From: Arthrobacter sp. EM1
Lineage (GTDB): Bacteria > Actinomycetota > Actinomycetes > Actinomycetales > Micrococcaceae
NCBI RefSeq assembly: GCF_029964055.1
Contig: NZ_CP124836.1
Coordinates: forward strand, 372,001-436,000
Reading direction: 5' to 3'
DNA length: 64,000 nucleotides
Positions 8,357 to 16,450 of the stretch are shown here, piece by piece. The first letter of the stretch is position 1; the number at the start of each line of letters is the position of its first letter. Position numbers and translations under genes: made by a program. Under the pieces are notes generated by a model. It made no database searches, was not told the origin of the DNA, and worked only from the letters and a program-made list of their open reading frames with translations.

Positions 8357-8395
8357 GGTCCCGGGTCCCGGGTCCCGGGTCCCGGGTCCCGGGTC
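8357..8395. repeat. heptamer tandem repeat (GGTCCCG)n
   Basis: The 7-base unit GGTCCCG is repeated five and a half times without error, just after the DUF998 stop. Each junction carries a CCCGGG palindrome. The tract lies in the gap between convergent genes; such tracts vary in length by slippage. Confidence 0.9.
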
Positions 8396-8467
8396 TCCGG
8401 TCTCCGGGACCCCGGGGCTCAGGCCCCGGCCCGTGCGGCCGGGGTCCGGCGAGAGCCTCGGCCCGAT

Positions 8468-8507
8468 GACCGGTCCCCGGCGCCCTTGTGGGCGCCCGGG
8501 GCCGGTC
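8468..8507. terminator. bidirectional hairpin between convergent genes
   Basis: Eighteen-base arms around a TTGT loop pair throughout except for one mismatch and one wobble. The right arm covers the first bases of the chitinase stop codon, so the hairpin probably terminates both the DUF998 and the chitinase transcripts. There is no U tract. Confidence 0.6.
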
Positions 8508-10092
8508 AGGGGGAAACGGACGCTGTCGGGGAGGGCGTCGCGGCAGCGATGAGCTTCAACAGCTCCTCATCGCTGAGTTTGGTCCACGGTGATTCCGGCC
8601 CACCCTGGAGGGCGGCCTCGGGGCTGTTCGTCTGGGTCCACCACTTTGCTTCGAAGACCCGGCCCTCGAAGAACACCCGGTCACCCTTCCGGTAGATCTT
8701 GGCGGGTTCCCACTGCGGGGCCGTCCCGGCCGGGGCGGTGAGCTGCGGGGTCGGCCGATCGCCAGGCAGGACCGGGCCGATGATGCGCCACGGTGTTGCG
8801 GCACCCCGGAGTACCGGATCGTCCGGGGTCTCCGCGCGGGTCCACCACTTGGCCTCGTAAACATTGGCGTGCCAGACGATCCGCTCGCCGGTGGTGTAGG
8901 CGGCGGTTTCGTTCCAGATCGGATAGGGGCTGGTGGACGGATTATCGGTGGCGGCTGGGGCTCGGGTGGATTGCGCGGAGGTTGCCGGAACAGCGGAGGG
9001 ACTGGCCGTACCTGTCACCCCGGAGCCAAGAATCGTGGCGTAACTGGCGGAGCCCTGGTCCACGCCGCTGCAGCCATCGGAGACCTGCTTGACGTCGGGG
9101 TAGTTGGGGCTGCAGGTCCGATCGCGGTTCAGGGACCACATTGACAGCCGGCCGACGCCCTTGGTGCTCGCGTAGGCACTGAGTTCCTCGGCGTCCTTGA
9201 GCGTGAAGATTTCGCCGGCGACGTCGTTCTGGCCAATCATCGGGGTGAGCCCGATCTTGCGCCACACTGTTTCGCTGCCAAGCTCCATTCCGGCGTCGCG
9301 GTACAGGCCGGCGAGCTGACGGTGGGTGGCCTCGGCGGCCGAGACGGCATTGTCAAACATTGAACGGTCCGTGAGCCTGCTTCCGCCATAGTCCATGGTC
9401 ATGATGTTGACGCCGGCCAGGTCGCCGCCGCCGGCAATCGTCCGGCGTACTGCGTCGCTGCCGGCCGCCGTCAAACCGTTCGGGTCTGCGGGCAAGGTCA
9501 GCCAGAAGTCCAGGTCCTTGCCGCTGCTGCGGCGGTCCTTCTGGAGCGCTGCTATGGCCGAGGCGCGCCTGTCCAGGGACGCGGTGTCGCTGAGCGCCCC
9601 GCCTTCAATGTCCAGATCGATCCTGCTGACGTTGTAGCGGTCCACAACACTCCGGTACGCGTCTTCGAGTTTGGCCACGTCGGTGCACCCGGTGGCCAGC
9701 TCGTTGTTGATCTGGCCGCCGAAGGAGACAGCGACGCTTCCGCCCAGTTGCTGCAGCCGCGCCACCCTGCGGTCCAGGTCCAGGGCAGAGCCTGCCTCAT
9801 CGAGGGAGTACGCGGCGCCCCAGCTCGGGGTGCAGGCGTCACCGGGGTCCGCCACAATAAAGGACAGCAGGACTTTCTCGGCTTCCTTGGATACCGGAGC
9901 CTCAAAGGCGTAGCGGGGAGTCGCGGTGACGTCCACGTATCCGGAGAAAATGGACGGAATCGCCTGGGCCGCCGTCACGTCCTTGAAGTTGCCCCACGCG
10001 GTCACTCCTCCGGCGGTGAGTGCCACCACGGCTCCGGTGAGAACGCCGAGCCGAACGATCGATAATTTCCGGCCTGCAAATCTTGCGGACAC
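8506..10092 (-). CDS. secreted GH18-like chitinase with two chitin-binding domains
   Basis: A 528-residue exported protein. An N-terminal hydrophobic helix after RRKL-type basic residues acts as signal or anchor. Residues 50-345 form a GH18-type barrel with the catalytic signature DLDIE (D159, D161, E163) and a final strand LSMWSLNRD. After a Ser/Thr/Pro-rich linker come two carbohydrate-binding modules of the ChtBD3/CBM5-12 type (each with YxxGxRVxxxGxVxEAKWWT). It should bind and cut chitin outside the cell. GTG 10092 is preferred over TTG 10104 because GGGGGA precedes it by about four bases. It diverges from the polysaccharide synthase operon. Confidence 0.85.
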   Translation of the reverse strand: MSARFAGRKLSIVRLGVLTGAVVALTAGGVTAWGNFKDVTAAQAIPSIFSGYVDVTATPRYAFEAPVSKEAEKVLLSFIVADPGDACTPSWGAAYSLDEAGSALDLDRRVARLQQLGGSVAVSFGGQINNELATGCTDVAKLEDAYRSVVDRYNVSRIDLDIEGGALSDTASLDRRASAIAALQKDRRSSGKDLDFWLTLPADPNGLTAAGSDAVRRTIAGGGDLAGVNIMTMDYGGSRLTDRSMFDNAVSAAEATHRQLAGLYRDAGMELGSETVWRKIGLTPMIGQNDVAGEIFTLKDAEELSAYASTKGVGRLSMWSLNRDRTCSPNYPDVKQVSDGCSGVDQGSASYATILGSGVTGTASPSAVPATSAQSTRAPAATDNPSTSPYPIWNETAAYTTGERIVWHANVYEAKWWTRAETPDDPVLRGAATPWRIIGPVLPGDRPTPQLTAPAGTAPQWEPAKIYRKGDRVFFEGRVFEAKWWTQTNSPEAALQGGPESPWTKLSDEELLKLIAAATPSPTASVSP

Positions 10093-10294
10093 AGGGTCCC
10101 CCAATTCTTTTGTTTTGAGCTGCCGGGCACACGCCGGCCATCGGGATCAATTCGTGATATTCCGGGGTGTCTGATGTCTGGTGACAGTCTGTCCTTGCAT
10201 TATCATAAGGGCACTCACTGGAACATTCCGGTGCACCGGGAGCTATTCGACGTAAGCGAACGCCGAATCGCCTATTTTCAGTCTATGGGGACCA

Positions 10295-12640
10295 ATGTCT
10301 GATCAACTAGTGTTGCCGCGCCTTGACGTGGAAAACGTCGTCGGCGAGCAAAAAGGTGCCGTGCGTCGCCGCCAATGGGGTGCCGAAAAGCGTTCCGAGC
10401 CGCTTTCGATTGTTCACCCGCGGCCATCGCGCCGGAAGATAATCCTCGGGCGTTTGGGCATTCTCACCACAGTGCTTGCCTGGGTCACCTACGTCATTTC
10501 AACCATCCTGCGGGAACTGGCCGACAACCCGAATGCCGGGTTCAGGTTTCAAATTGAGACCGTCTCGTATCTGGTGGTCGTAACATTCCTGACATTTTCG
10601 GCACTAATGTACCTGATGGCCCGTCAGGGTGCCCTCTATCGATTCCGGGACCACACAAGAGTGCCGCGCGGAGAACTGGACCGCCATTTTTCGGACTACT
10701 CCGACGGCATTACGGTTCTGGTACCCTCGTACGCCGAGGAACCCCAGGTGGTGCGCGCAACGCTGTGGTCCGCCGCGTTACAGGAATTTCCGGCCCTTAA
10801 GGTTGTCCTTCTGGTCGACGATCCGCCCAACCCCCAGGACCCGGCAGACCTGGCCAAGCTCGACAAGACCCGTGCCCTCAGCGCAGAAATTTCCGCAGCC
10901 ATGAGCGTCCCGGCGGGACGGTTCAACGCCGCCCTGGCGGACGTCCGACGCCGGGCCGCGGCGGATCGTGCCGACGACTCCGCTGAGCTGGCTTTGCTCA
11001 TAGCTGAGTACGAGGCTGCCGCTGACTGGCTGGAAACAATGGCAGCGAACGAGCAGGTCGAGGATCACGTTGATGAGTTCTTCGTCGACCTTGTCCTGAT
11101 GGGGCTGGCCCGTGAGTTGCGGCTCGTGCTGTTGGGCCTGAACGCGGCCATGGCGCAGCAGACGGCGCCGACCTGGTCGCGTCGTGAAGAGCTGTACCTG
11201 CGCCTGACGTGGATCTTCAACGTTTCCACCGAAACGTTCGAACGCAAGAAGTACGCGAGCCTCTCACACGAGGCGAACAAGGCCATGAACCTGAACGCCT
11301 ATATCTCGCTGATGGGGCAGGCCTGGCGGGAGGAAGACACCGCCGACGGTGTAGTCCTGCGCAAGATCCAGGACGGCGCCGAACCTGACGGAACTGACCG
11401 GATCCTGGATTTCCCGAACACAACGTATCTCCTGACGCTCGACGCCGACTCGCTGCTGCTGCGTGACTACTGCCTGCGCCTGGTGTACTTCCTCGAATCA
11501 GCCGGTAACGAGCGTGTCGCCGTGACCCAGACCCCGTACTCTTCCTTTCGCGGCGCACCGACCCGGATCGAACGCGTCGCGGGGGCCACCACAGACCTGC
11601 AACACATCCTCCACCAGGGCATGACTTACTACGGTGCCACCTTCTGGGTGGGCGCCAACGCGGTAATCCGCAAGCGTGCCCTGGAGGACATTGTTGAGGT
11701 GGAAACCAACGGTGCCTTCGAAGTCAGAACCTATATCCAGGACCGCACGGTCATCGAAGACACCGAGTCCAGCATCGACCTGGGCCAGCACGGCTGGACC
11801 CTGGTGAACTACCCGGAGCGCCTCAGCTACAGCGCCACGCCACCTGACTTTGGTTCCTTGGTGGTCCAGCGCCGCCGCTGGGCCAACGGCGGACTCCTGA
11901 TCCTTCCCAAGCTCTGGGCCCAGCTCCTCCAGAGCCGCTCGGACCGCCGCAAAATCCTGTTCCGGGAAGTGCTCCTGCGCGTGAATTACATGGCGTCGAT
12001 CGCCTGGGCGAGCTTCGGGTTGCTTTTCCTGCTGGCCTATCCTTACGACAGCCGGCTGCTGAGCCCCATCGTCTTCCTTGCGGCCCTGCCCTACTTCCTG
12101 GCTATGGGCAGCGATCTGCGGGACTGCGGGCACCGCTTCAGTGACATCCTTCGGATCTACGGCTTCAACCTGGTGCTGCTTCCGGTGAACCTCGCCGGTG
12201 TGCTCAAATCGCTGCAGCAGGCAGTTACCGGGGACAAGATTCCGTTCGCCCGTACGCCCAAGGTCAAGGACCGCACGGCAGCTCCGGCCATCTATGTACT
12301 GACGCCCTACGCGATCGTCGCCTTCTCCCTGCTGACCGTCTGGCGTGATGCCCAACTGGGAAACTGGGGCAACGTGGCTTTCGCCTCGCTGAACGCCGTC
12401 TTGGCCGCCGGCGCAATCCGGGCCTACATCGGAGTGTTCAACTCCGTGGTGGACGTATTCCTCGGTATGGTCAACTGGCTGTATGTCAGTCCGCGGCCGA
12501 AGAATACGGGGGAGAGTCTTGTGGTTGAGAAGTCAGCCGAGGAAGTCGACTGGGAGTCCATTCTCTACCATGGCGACCGCCGGCTGAACAGGGACCTTCG
12601 CGGGTCCACGGACCGCCGGCGTCGAATTGCTGTCCGTTGA
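10295..12640 (+). CDS. processive family-2 glycosyltransferase (polysaccharide synthase)
   Basis: A 781-residue membrane protein. Two N-terminal helices are followed by a large cytoplasmic GT2 domain with VPSYAEEPQVVRATLWSA, a DAD motif (near 383-385), an acceptor-site region IEDTESS and the processivity motif QRRRW (525-529), then several C-terminal helices. This order matches cellulose/hyaluronan-type synthases that polymerise and export a polysaccharide from nucleotide sugars. A charged insertion of about 150 residues separates the first nucleotide-binding segment from DAD, unlike classical BcsA. I see no PilZ RxxxR motif at the C-terminus. It heads an operon with a STAS-like gene and a c-di-GMP enzyme, so c-di-GMP control is likely. 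Confidence 0.85.
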   Translation: MSDQLVLPRLDVENVVGEQKGAVRRRQWGAEKRSEPLSIVHPRPSRRKIILGRLGILTTVLAWVTYVISTILRELADNPNAGFRFQIETVSYLVVVTFLTFSALMYLMARQGALYRFRDHTRVPRGELDRHFSDYSDGITVLVPSYAEEPQVVRATLWSAALQEFPALKVVLLVDDPPNPQDPADLAKLDKTRALSAEISAAMSVPAGRFNAALADVRRRAAADRADDSAELALLIAEYEAAADWLETMAANEQVEDHVDEFFVDLVLMGLARELRLVLLGLNAAMAQQTAPTWSRREELYLRLTWIFNVSTETFERKKYASLSHEANKAMNLNAYISLMGQAWREEDTADGVVLRKIQDGAEPDGTDRILDFPNTTYLLTLDADSLLLRDYCLRLVYFLESAGNERVAVTQTPYSSFRGAPTRIERVAGATTDLQHILHQGMTYYGATFWVGANAVIRKRALEDIVEVETNGAFEVRTYIQDRTVIEDTESSIDLGQHGWTLVNYPERLSYSATPPDFGSLVVQRRRWANGGLLILPKLWAQLLQSRSDRRKILFREVLLRVNYMASIAWASFGLLFLLAYPYDSRLLSPIVFLAALPYFLAMGSDLRDCGHRFSDILRIYGFNLVLLPVNLAGVLKSLQQAVTGDKIPFARTPKVKDRTAAPAIYVLTPYAIVAFSLLTVWRDAQLGNWGNVAFASLNAVLAAGAIRAYIGVFNSVVDVFLGMVNWLYVSPRPKNTGESLVVEKSAEEVDWESILYHGDRRLNRDLRGSTDRRRRIAVR

Positions 12641-13086
12641 GCCTGGACGCCCTGGCCGGGCCTGAGGAGCGGGTTCCCCCTGAGCCCGCTGTCCTCGAGC
12701 TTCCGGAGTTGGCCGCGCCCGCGGGTGCCCCGATCGGCGTCCGCGTCATCGACGGCGGCATCCTCGAAATCGTGCTTCCCGCGAACGCGGAAATCGGCGG
12801 AGCCGAGGCGCGCGTCGCCGGATCCGCGGCCCGGCGACTGGCCAACGGCCGGCGCATGCCGGTGATGCTGGTCATCACGGGTGTGGTGGGAGTCAGTGTT
12901 GAGGCCCGGCACATCTACGCGAGCTCCATTGCTCCGTCCGCGTTCGCCGTCGTGGGGGTAAGCCCCGTGGACCGGGTCATTGCGCACTATCTCCTCCGAT
13001 CCCCGGGCGAGACGATTCGGGCGGAGTTCTTTACGTCCGAAGCCGAAGCCGTCCAGTGGTTAGGGCAGTTCACCAGTGAAGCCTGA
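12637..13086 (+). CDS. SpoIIAA/STAS-like protein
   Basis: A 149-residue soluble protein. After a Pro-rich N-terminal 35 residues, a single alpha/beta domain (VRVIDGGILEIVLP through FTSEAEAVQWLGQF) resembles SpoIIAA/STAS-like small domains, which usually serve as phospho-switch or binding modules. The TTG start overlaps the synthase stop (TTGA) by four bases, and its 3' end overlaps the GTG of the next gene by eleven bases, so all three are one operon. No serine in a clear anti-sigma-antagonist motif is seen. A role linking the GGDEF-EAL protein and the synthase is inference from position. Confidence 0.65.
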   Translation: MSLDALAGPEERVPPEPAVLELPELAAPAGAPIGVRVIDGGILEIVLPANAEIGGAEARVAGSAARRLANGRRMPVMLVITGVVGVSVEARHIYASSIAPSAFAVVGVSPVDRVIAHYLLRSPGETIRAEFFTSEAEAVQWLGQFTSEA

Positions 13087-14599
13087 TCGGCCGGACCCCC
13101 GGCTGCATACCCTCGTGGAGGGCATTGTGCGGATCGCCGGAGGGGACCTGAGTACCAGGATTCCGCACTCCGGCGCCAGGGATGACGTCGCCGCGGTCAT
13201 CGCCGGAATTAACCTGATGGCTGATGACCTGCAGACCATCTACCAGGAACTCGAGGAACGCGTCGAAAGCCGGACGGCGATGCTTCGGGACGCCCAGGGC
13301 GAGCTGGAGCGGATGGCCCTGACCGATCCGCTGACCCAACTCGCGAACCGGACGGCGCTTAACTCGGTCCTGAGCCATGCGCTCGCTGAGACGACCCGTG
13401 GAGAACAACCGCCGGCGCTTCTGATTCTTGACCTTGATTCCTTCAAGGGCATTAACGACACGCTCGGTCACAGTGCCGGAGACGACGTTCTGCGGCTGAT
13501 TGCACGCCGGTTGCAGAAAGCCGTTCGGGAAACGGACACTGTGGCGCGACTCGGCGGCGACGAGTTCGCGATTATGCTGCCCAAATCAACACTCGTTCGG
13601 GCCCGGCGGGTAGCCAACCGGATTCTCAAGGCGCTCAGTGAGAGCCTTGAAGTCGGGGATTTGCGGGTCACCTGCGGCACCAGCATCGGACTGCGGGTCG
13701 CCGAACCTGGCCAGTCAGTGGACGAGCTGGTCATGGAGGCGGACACCGCGATGTACGCGGCCAAGGCCCAGCCGCACAGCAGTATCAAGGTGTTTGAACC
13801 GGCGTTGCTCTACGCCCGGCGGCTGCAAAGCGTCATGATCACAGAAATGCGCGAGGCCATCCTCAAGGATCAGCTCACTCTCCACTACCAGCCCGTGGTG
13901 GAGCTCGCTACCGGAAGGATCGAAGGCGTCGAAGCGCTGGTGCGGTGGAACCATCCGGAGCGAGGGCTCCTGATGCCGGATCAGTTCATTCCGCTGGCCG
14001 AAGAGACGGGCATGATTGTCGATCTGGGCCGTTGGGTACTTCGGCACGCCGTGCAGCAGTTGCGGGACTGGCAACAGAATCTGAACTTGGACAGCAGTTT
14101 CAACGTCAGGGTAAATATCTCCACCACGGAGCTCCAGAATCTGGAGCTTATTGAACATGTCCGCGACATTCTCCGCGAGACGGGTGTGGATGCCGCGAAC
14201 CTCATCGTGGAACTGACCGAGTCCATGGCGGTCAACGGCGGGGACGTGGACAAATACTCACTGAGCGGGCTGCGCCGGCTCGGCGTGCAGCTTGAGATCG
14301 ACGATTTCGGTACCGGCTACTCTTCCATCAGCTATCTGCGGAAGCTGCCCGTCAACGTCGTCAAGATCGATAAGAGCCTGATCGACGGGCTGGGGGAGGA
14401 CGAGGAACAGGGGAGCTTTGTAGGTGCCGTGTTGCACCTCATCCATGCCTGCGGCCTCAAGGCTGTTGCCGAGGGAATCGAGACGGCGAAGCAAGCGGAG
14501 ATCCTCACCGCGCTGGGTTGTGCCAGTGGTCAGGGCTACTTCTTTAGCCGCCCGGTGCCTGCGGCGCAACTCGAGCCGCTGATTGAGCTGCCCGAGTAG
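13076..14599 (+). CDS. HAMP-GGDEF-EAL c-di-GMP enzyme
   Basis: A 507-residue protein with no membrane segment. Residues 10-75 look like a HAMP plus coiled coil (GGDLSTRIPHSGARDDVAAV). The GGDEF domain is intact (GGDEF at 160-164; DLDSFKGINDTLGH upstream), so cyclase activity is possible. The EAL domain has EAL (286-288), ELTESMAV, DDFGTGYSS, KIDKSLI and EGIE, so phosphodiesterase activity is also possible. Both activities on one chain make the net direction uncertain. It is the last gene of the GT2 operon. A HAMP domain without an adjacent membrane helix is unusual and suggests input through a partner such as the STAS-like protein. Confidence 0.9.
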   Translation: MKPDRPDPRLHTLVEGIVRIAGGDLSTRIPHSGARDDVAAVIAGINLMADDLQTIYQELEERVESRTAMLRDAQGELERMALTDPLTQLANRTALNSVLSHALAETTRGEQPPALLILDLDSFKGINDTLGHSAGDDVLRLIARRLQKAVRETDTVARLGGDEFAIMLPKSTLVRARRVANRILKALSESLEVGDLRVTCGTSIGLRVAEPGQSVDELVMEADTAMYAAKAQPHSSIKVFEPALLYARRLQSVMITEMREAILKDQLTLHYQPVVELATGRIEGVEALVRWNHPERGLLMPDQFIPLAEETGMIVDLGRWVLRHAVQQLRDWQQNLNLDSSFNVRVNISTTELQNLELIEHVRDILRETGVDAANLIVELTESMAVNGGDVDKYSLSGLRRLGVQLEIDDFGTGYSSISYLRKLPVNVVKIDKSLIDGLGEDEEQGSFVGAVLHLIHACGLKAVAEGIETAKQAEILTALGCASGQGYFFSRPVPAAQLEPLIELPE

Positions 14600-14638
14600 C
14601 TGCCGGTTGGCCGGTGCCGGGAGGCGTTAAGCCAGGAA

Positions 14639-14670
14639 CGGTGGTACCGGAGACGATCCCGGTACCACCG
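14639..14670. terminator. bidirectional hairpin between convergent genes
   Basis: A perfect 12-base inverted repeat (14639-14650 and 14659-14670) with an 8-base loop lies between the GGDEF-EAL gene and the convergent repeat-peptide gene. It can terminate both transcripts. Confidence 0.6.
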
Positions 14671-14700
14671 CGCGATGTTGCATTGACCCGGACTGGGGTC

Positions 14701-15012
14701 CTAGACGCCTGACGTGCCGTTCGGCCACCAGCCGACCTGCGGGCTTGTGGTGTTCGGCCACCAGCCGACCTGCGGGCTTGTGGTGTTCGATTTCGCGGCG
14801 GCGGAGGGGGTGTTGCCGTTCGGCCACCAGCCGACCTGCGGGCTTGTGGTGTTCGGCCACCAACCCACCTGCGGGCTTGTGGTGTTCGATTTCGCGGCGA
14901 CAGTGGAGTCTTGGGCGGAATTGCTGCCGGCTGCCGAAACCACGGTGCCGGCGGACAGCCCTGCTGCGATCACTGCGCCGGCGACAAGGAATGTTGCGAG
15001 CTGCTTCTTCAT
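14701..15012 (-). CDS. small secreted Trp-rich tandem-repeat protein
   Basis: A 103-residue protein with a good ribosome site (CAGGAG) before ATG 15012. Residues 1-28 are a classical signal peptide (MKKQ, hydrophobic core, cleavage expected after VVSA). The mature part is built on a strict 11-residue register: two copies of NTTSPQVGWWP, one 11-residue spacer NGNTPSAAAKS, two more copies, then NGTSGV. It holds eight tryptophans, no cysteine and almost no charge. Copy 4 differs from the others only by two synonymous third-base changes. I do not recognise a family. It diverges from a TPR protein gene; a multicopy signal peptide precursor, a glycan-binding wall protein or a glycosylated display peptide are all possible. 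Confidence 0.8.
   Translation of the reverse strand: MKKQLATFLVAGAVIAAGLSAGTVVSAAGSNSAQDSTVAAKSNTTSPQVGWWPNTTSPQVGWWPNGNTPSAAAKSNTTSPQVGWWPNTTSPQVGWWPNGTSGV
14719..14883 (-). repeat. 33-base coding tandem repeat, four copies
   Basis: Copies begin at 14719, 14752, 14818 and 14851 on the plus strand; a 33-base spacer separates the two pairs. Copies are identical except for two synonymous bases in the last. They encode the NTTSPQVGWWP units. Confidence 0.95.
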
Positions 15013-15168
15013 GGAAACTCCTGAGGTTCAAGGGGCTGATGGGACTCATGGTGCGTAATTTGATTGTAGGGGTTACGACACGCCAGCAGCGAACAATAAG
15101 AGAGCCGGCAATGAATCTTGTGCTAACGGCGCGCACTTGAGCGAAACCTTTGTCAATCCTTAGTTTCC

Positions 15169-15215
15169 TATACTTGCGCGTTTTGGTCACACGCACGCCC
15201 TCGCCGACGGATAAT
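15169..15215 (+). promoter_or_regulatory. promoter region of TPR gene
   Basis: Two -10 candidates are visible: TATACT (15169-15174), and GATAAT (15210-15215) exactly six bases before ATG 15222, which would give a leaderless message. On the opposite strand TACAAT (15062-15067) may serve the repeat-peptide gene. The 209-base divergent gap is therefore a shared control region. Confidence 0.4.
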
Positions 15216-15221
15216 TGATTT

Positions 15222-16244
15222 ATGCAACACAACCCTGTCTCCGCGGCATACGTCGCCGCCGAGCTTGAGGCGCGCGAGCGCTGGGACAATCACGTTTTCG
15301 GCGAAGCTGCATCCAGCGCCCACACCGCGGCTACGATTGCGCGCCGGGACGGGGACCCGGAATCGTGGTGGAACATGACGTTTCTCCAGGCGGAGAGCCT
15401 GCTTGCGGCGGGCCAGTTCGAAGATTGCACGACTGTGGCGCATTCGCTGATTCTCCAGCCGGAGCTGATCAGCCCGCAGGCCAAGGCGCAGGTTCATATT
15501 CTTAAAGCCAAGGCGGGTCAAGGCTCGGGCCTCTTGGAGAGCGCGGTGGTGGAGGCCAGATTGGCCGCCGACCTGATGCAGGATGAAGCCGACCTCGAAA
15601 TGCGCGTCAAGGCCCTGCAAGCGCTCGTTGGCGCGTTGGCTGACAGCGGGATGCTTGATGAAGCCTGGGCTGAATGCCTGAATTTGGCGGACGCAATTTC
15701 CGTCGAGGTAGACGATCAACTGGTTGGCAAGGCGTATTGGGTGATCGGCAACGTGGCCTTCCTCTGCAACAAAATCCAGGACGGACTTGATTTCCACGAA
15801 CGAGCGGCTGCCACGTTCTCGCCGGCCAGGAATCTGGATGTCTGGGCGAAATTCAACAAGGCGTCGGCAGCGATGCGGCTTGCCGCCGACATCGCGGATG
15901 CGGACACCCTACGCTGCATTGAGCGTGCCGAGTTGGCCACCGACATTATTGGGGGCTCCGCCGAGGACCATATGCTACTCCGCCTCAACCGCGGCCATTG
16001 GAGTTACCTTGCCGGGGAGCCGGCGGCAGCCATCGGCGTCCTCGAGGGCGTTTGCGCGGAAGCGAACAGTACCCTCCCGCAGATCGTGGGCGAGGCCAGG
16101 CTGCTTCTGGGCCGGGCACATGCTGCGCTCGCGCAGCCCGGTAGGGCCAACGAGAACCTGCTGATGGCAGCCCATCAATTCGAAGCTGCGGGCGCCTCCC
16201 AGCGGGCCCAACTCGCTCGCGGATTCCTCTCAGCCGAGGAGTGA
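15222..16244 (+). CDS. TPR-repeat protein without DNA-binding domain
   Basis: A 340-residue all-helical soluble protein made of about eight tetratricopeptide-like hairpins (for example ALQALVGALADSGMLDEAWA, AKFNKASAAMRLAADIADAD, RLLLGRAHAALAQPGRANEN). It resembles the C-terminal TPR half of actinobacterial XRE-TPR regulators but lacks their HTH. It has no signal peptide. TPR domains bind peptides or proteins; in the RRNPP family of firmicutes they bind imported signal peptides. Its divergent neighbour encodes an exported repeat peptide, which makes a peptide-receptor role worth testing, but that is inference. Confidence 0.75.
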   Translation: MQHNPVSAAYVAAELEARERWDNHVFGEAASSAHTAATIARRDGDPESWWNMTFLQAESLLAAGQFEDCTTVAHSLILQPELISPQAKAQVHILKAKAGQGSGLLESAVVEARLAADLMQDEADLEMRVKALQALVGALADSGMLDEAWAECLNLADAISVEVDDQLVGKAYWVIGNVAFLCNKIQDGLDFHERAAATFSPARNLDVWAKFNKASAAMRLAADIADADTLRCIERAELATDIIGGSAEDHMLLRLNRGHWSYLAGEPAAAIGVLEGVCAEANSTLPQIVGEARLLLGRAHAALAQPGRANENLLMAAHQFEAAGASQRAQLARGFLSAEE

Positions 16245-16275
16245 ACCCGCCCTCGGGCCATCCAGCTGCCCGGGT

Positions 16276-16450
16276 GGACATGCCCTCCCGGTTCCAGCGC
16301 GAATGGACATAGTGCGATTGTGCCCAGCGATCCGGTGCAAGGCTGGACATGTCCCGCGGCCGAGTCGGCTAAGGCTGGACATGTCCCGCGGCCGAGTCGG
16401 CTAAGGCTGGACATGTCCCGCGGCTGAGTCGGCTAAGGCTGGACATGTCC
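16276..16450 (+). repeat. GGACATG modular repeat cluster A
   Basis: GGACATG or GGACATA occurs at 16276, 16305, 16345, 16377, 16409 and 16441: steps of 29, 40, 32, 32 and 32 bases. The last modules are near-identical 32-base units beginning with the palindrome GGACATGTCC. The final unit covers the end of the following minus-strand gene. The architecture is shared with the clusters at 18088 and 61864. Confidence 0.9.

Noticed and set aside
14714..15058. Plus-strand repeat protein opposite the Trp-rich peptide gene
   Set aside because: The plus-strand frame also repeats but has no signal peptide and no ribosome site; the minus strand has both, and its copy differences are synonymous.
16345..16450. 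CRISPR-like array of 32-base units
   Set aside because: Units are contiguous copies of the whole 32 bases; there are no unique spacers, no leader and no cas genes. It is a tandem repeat.
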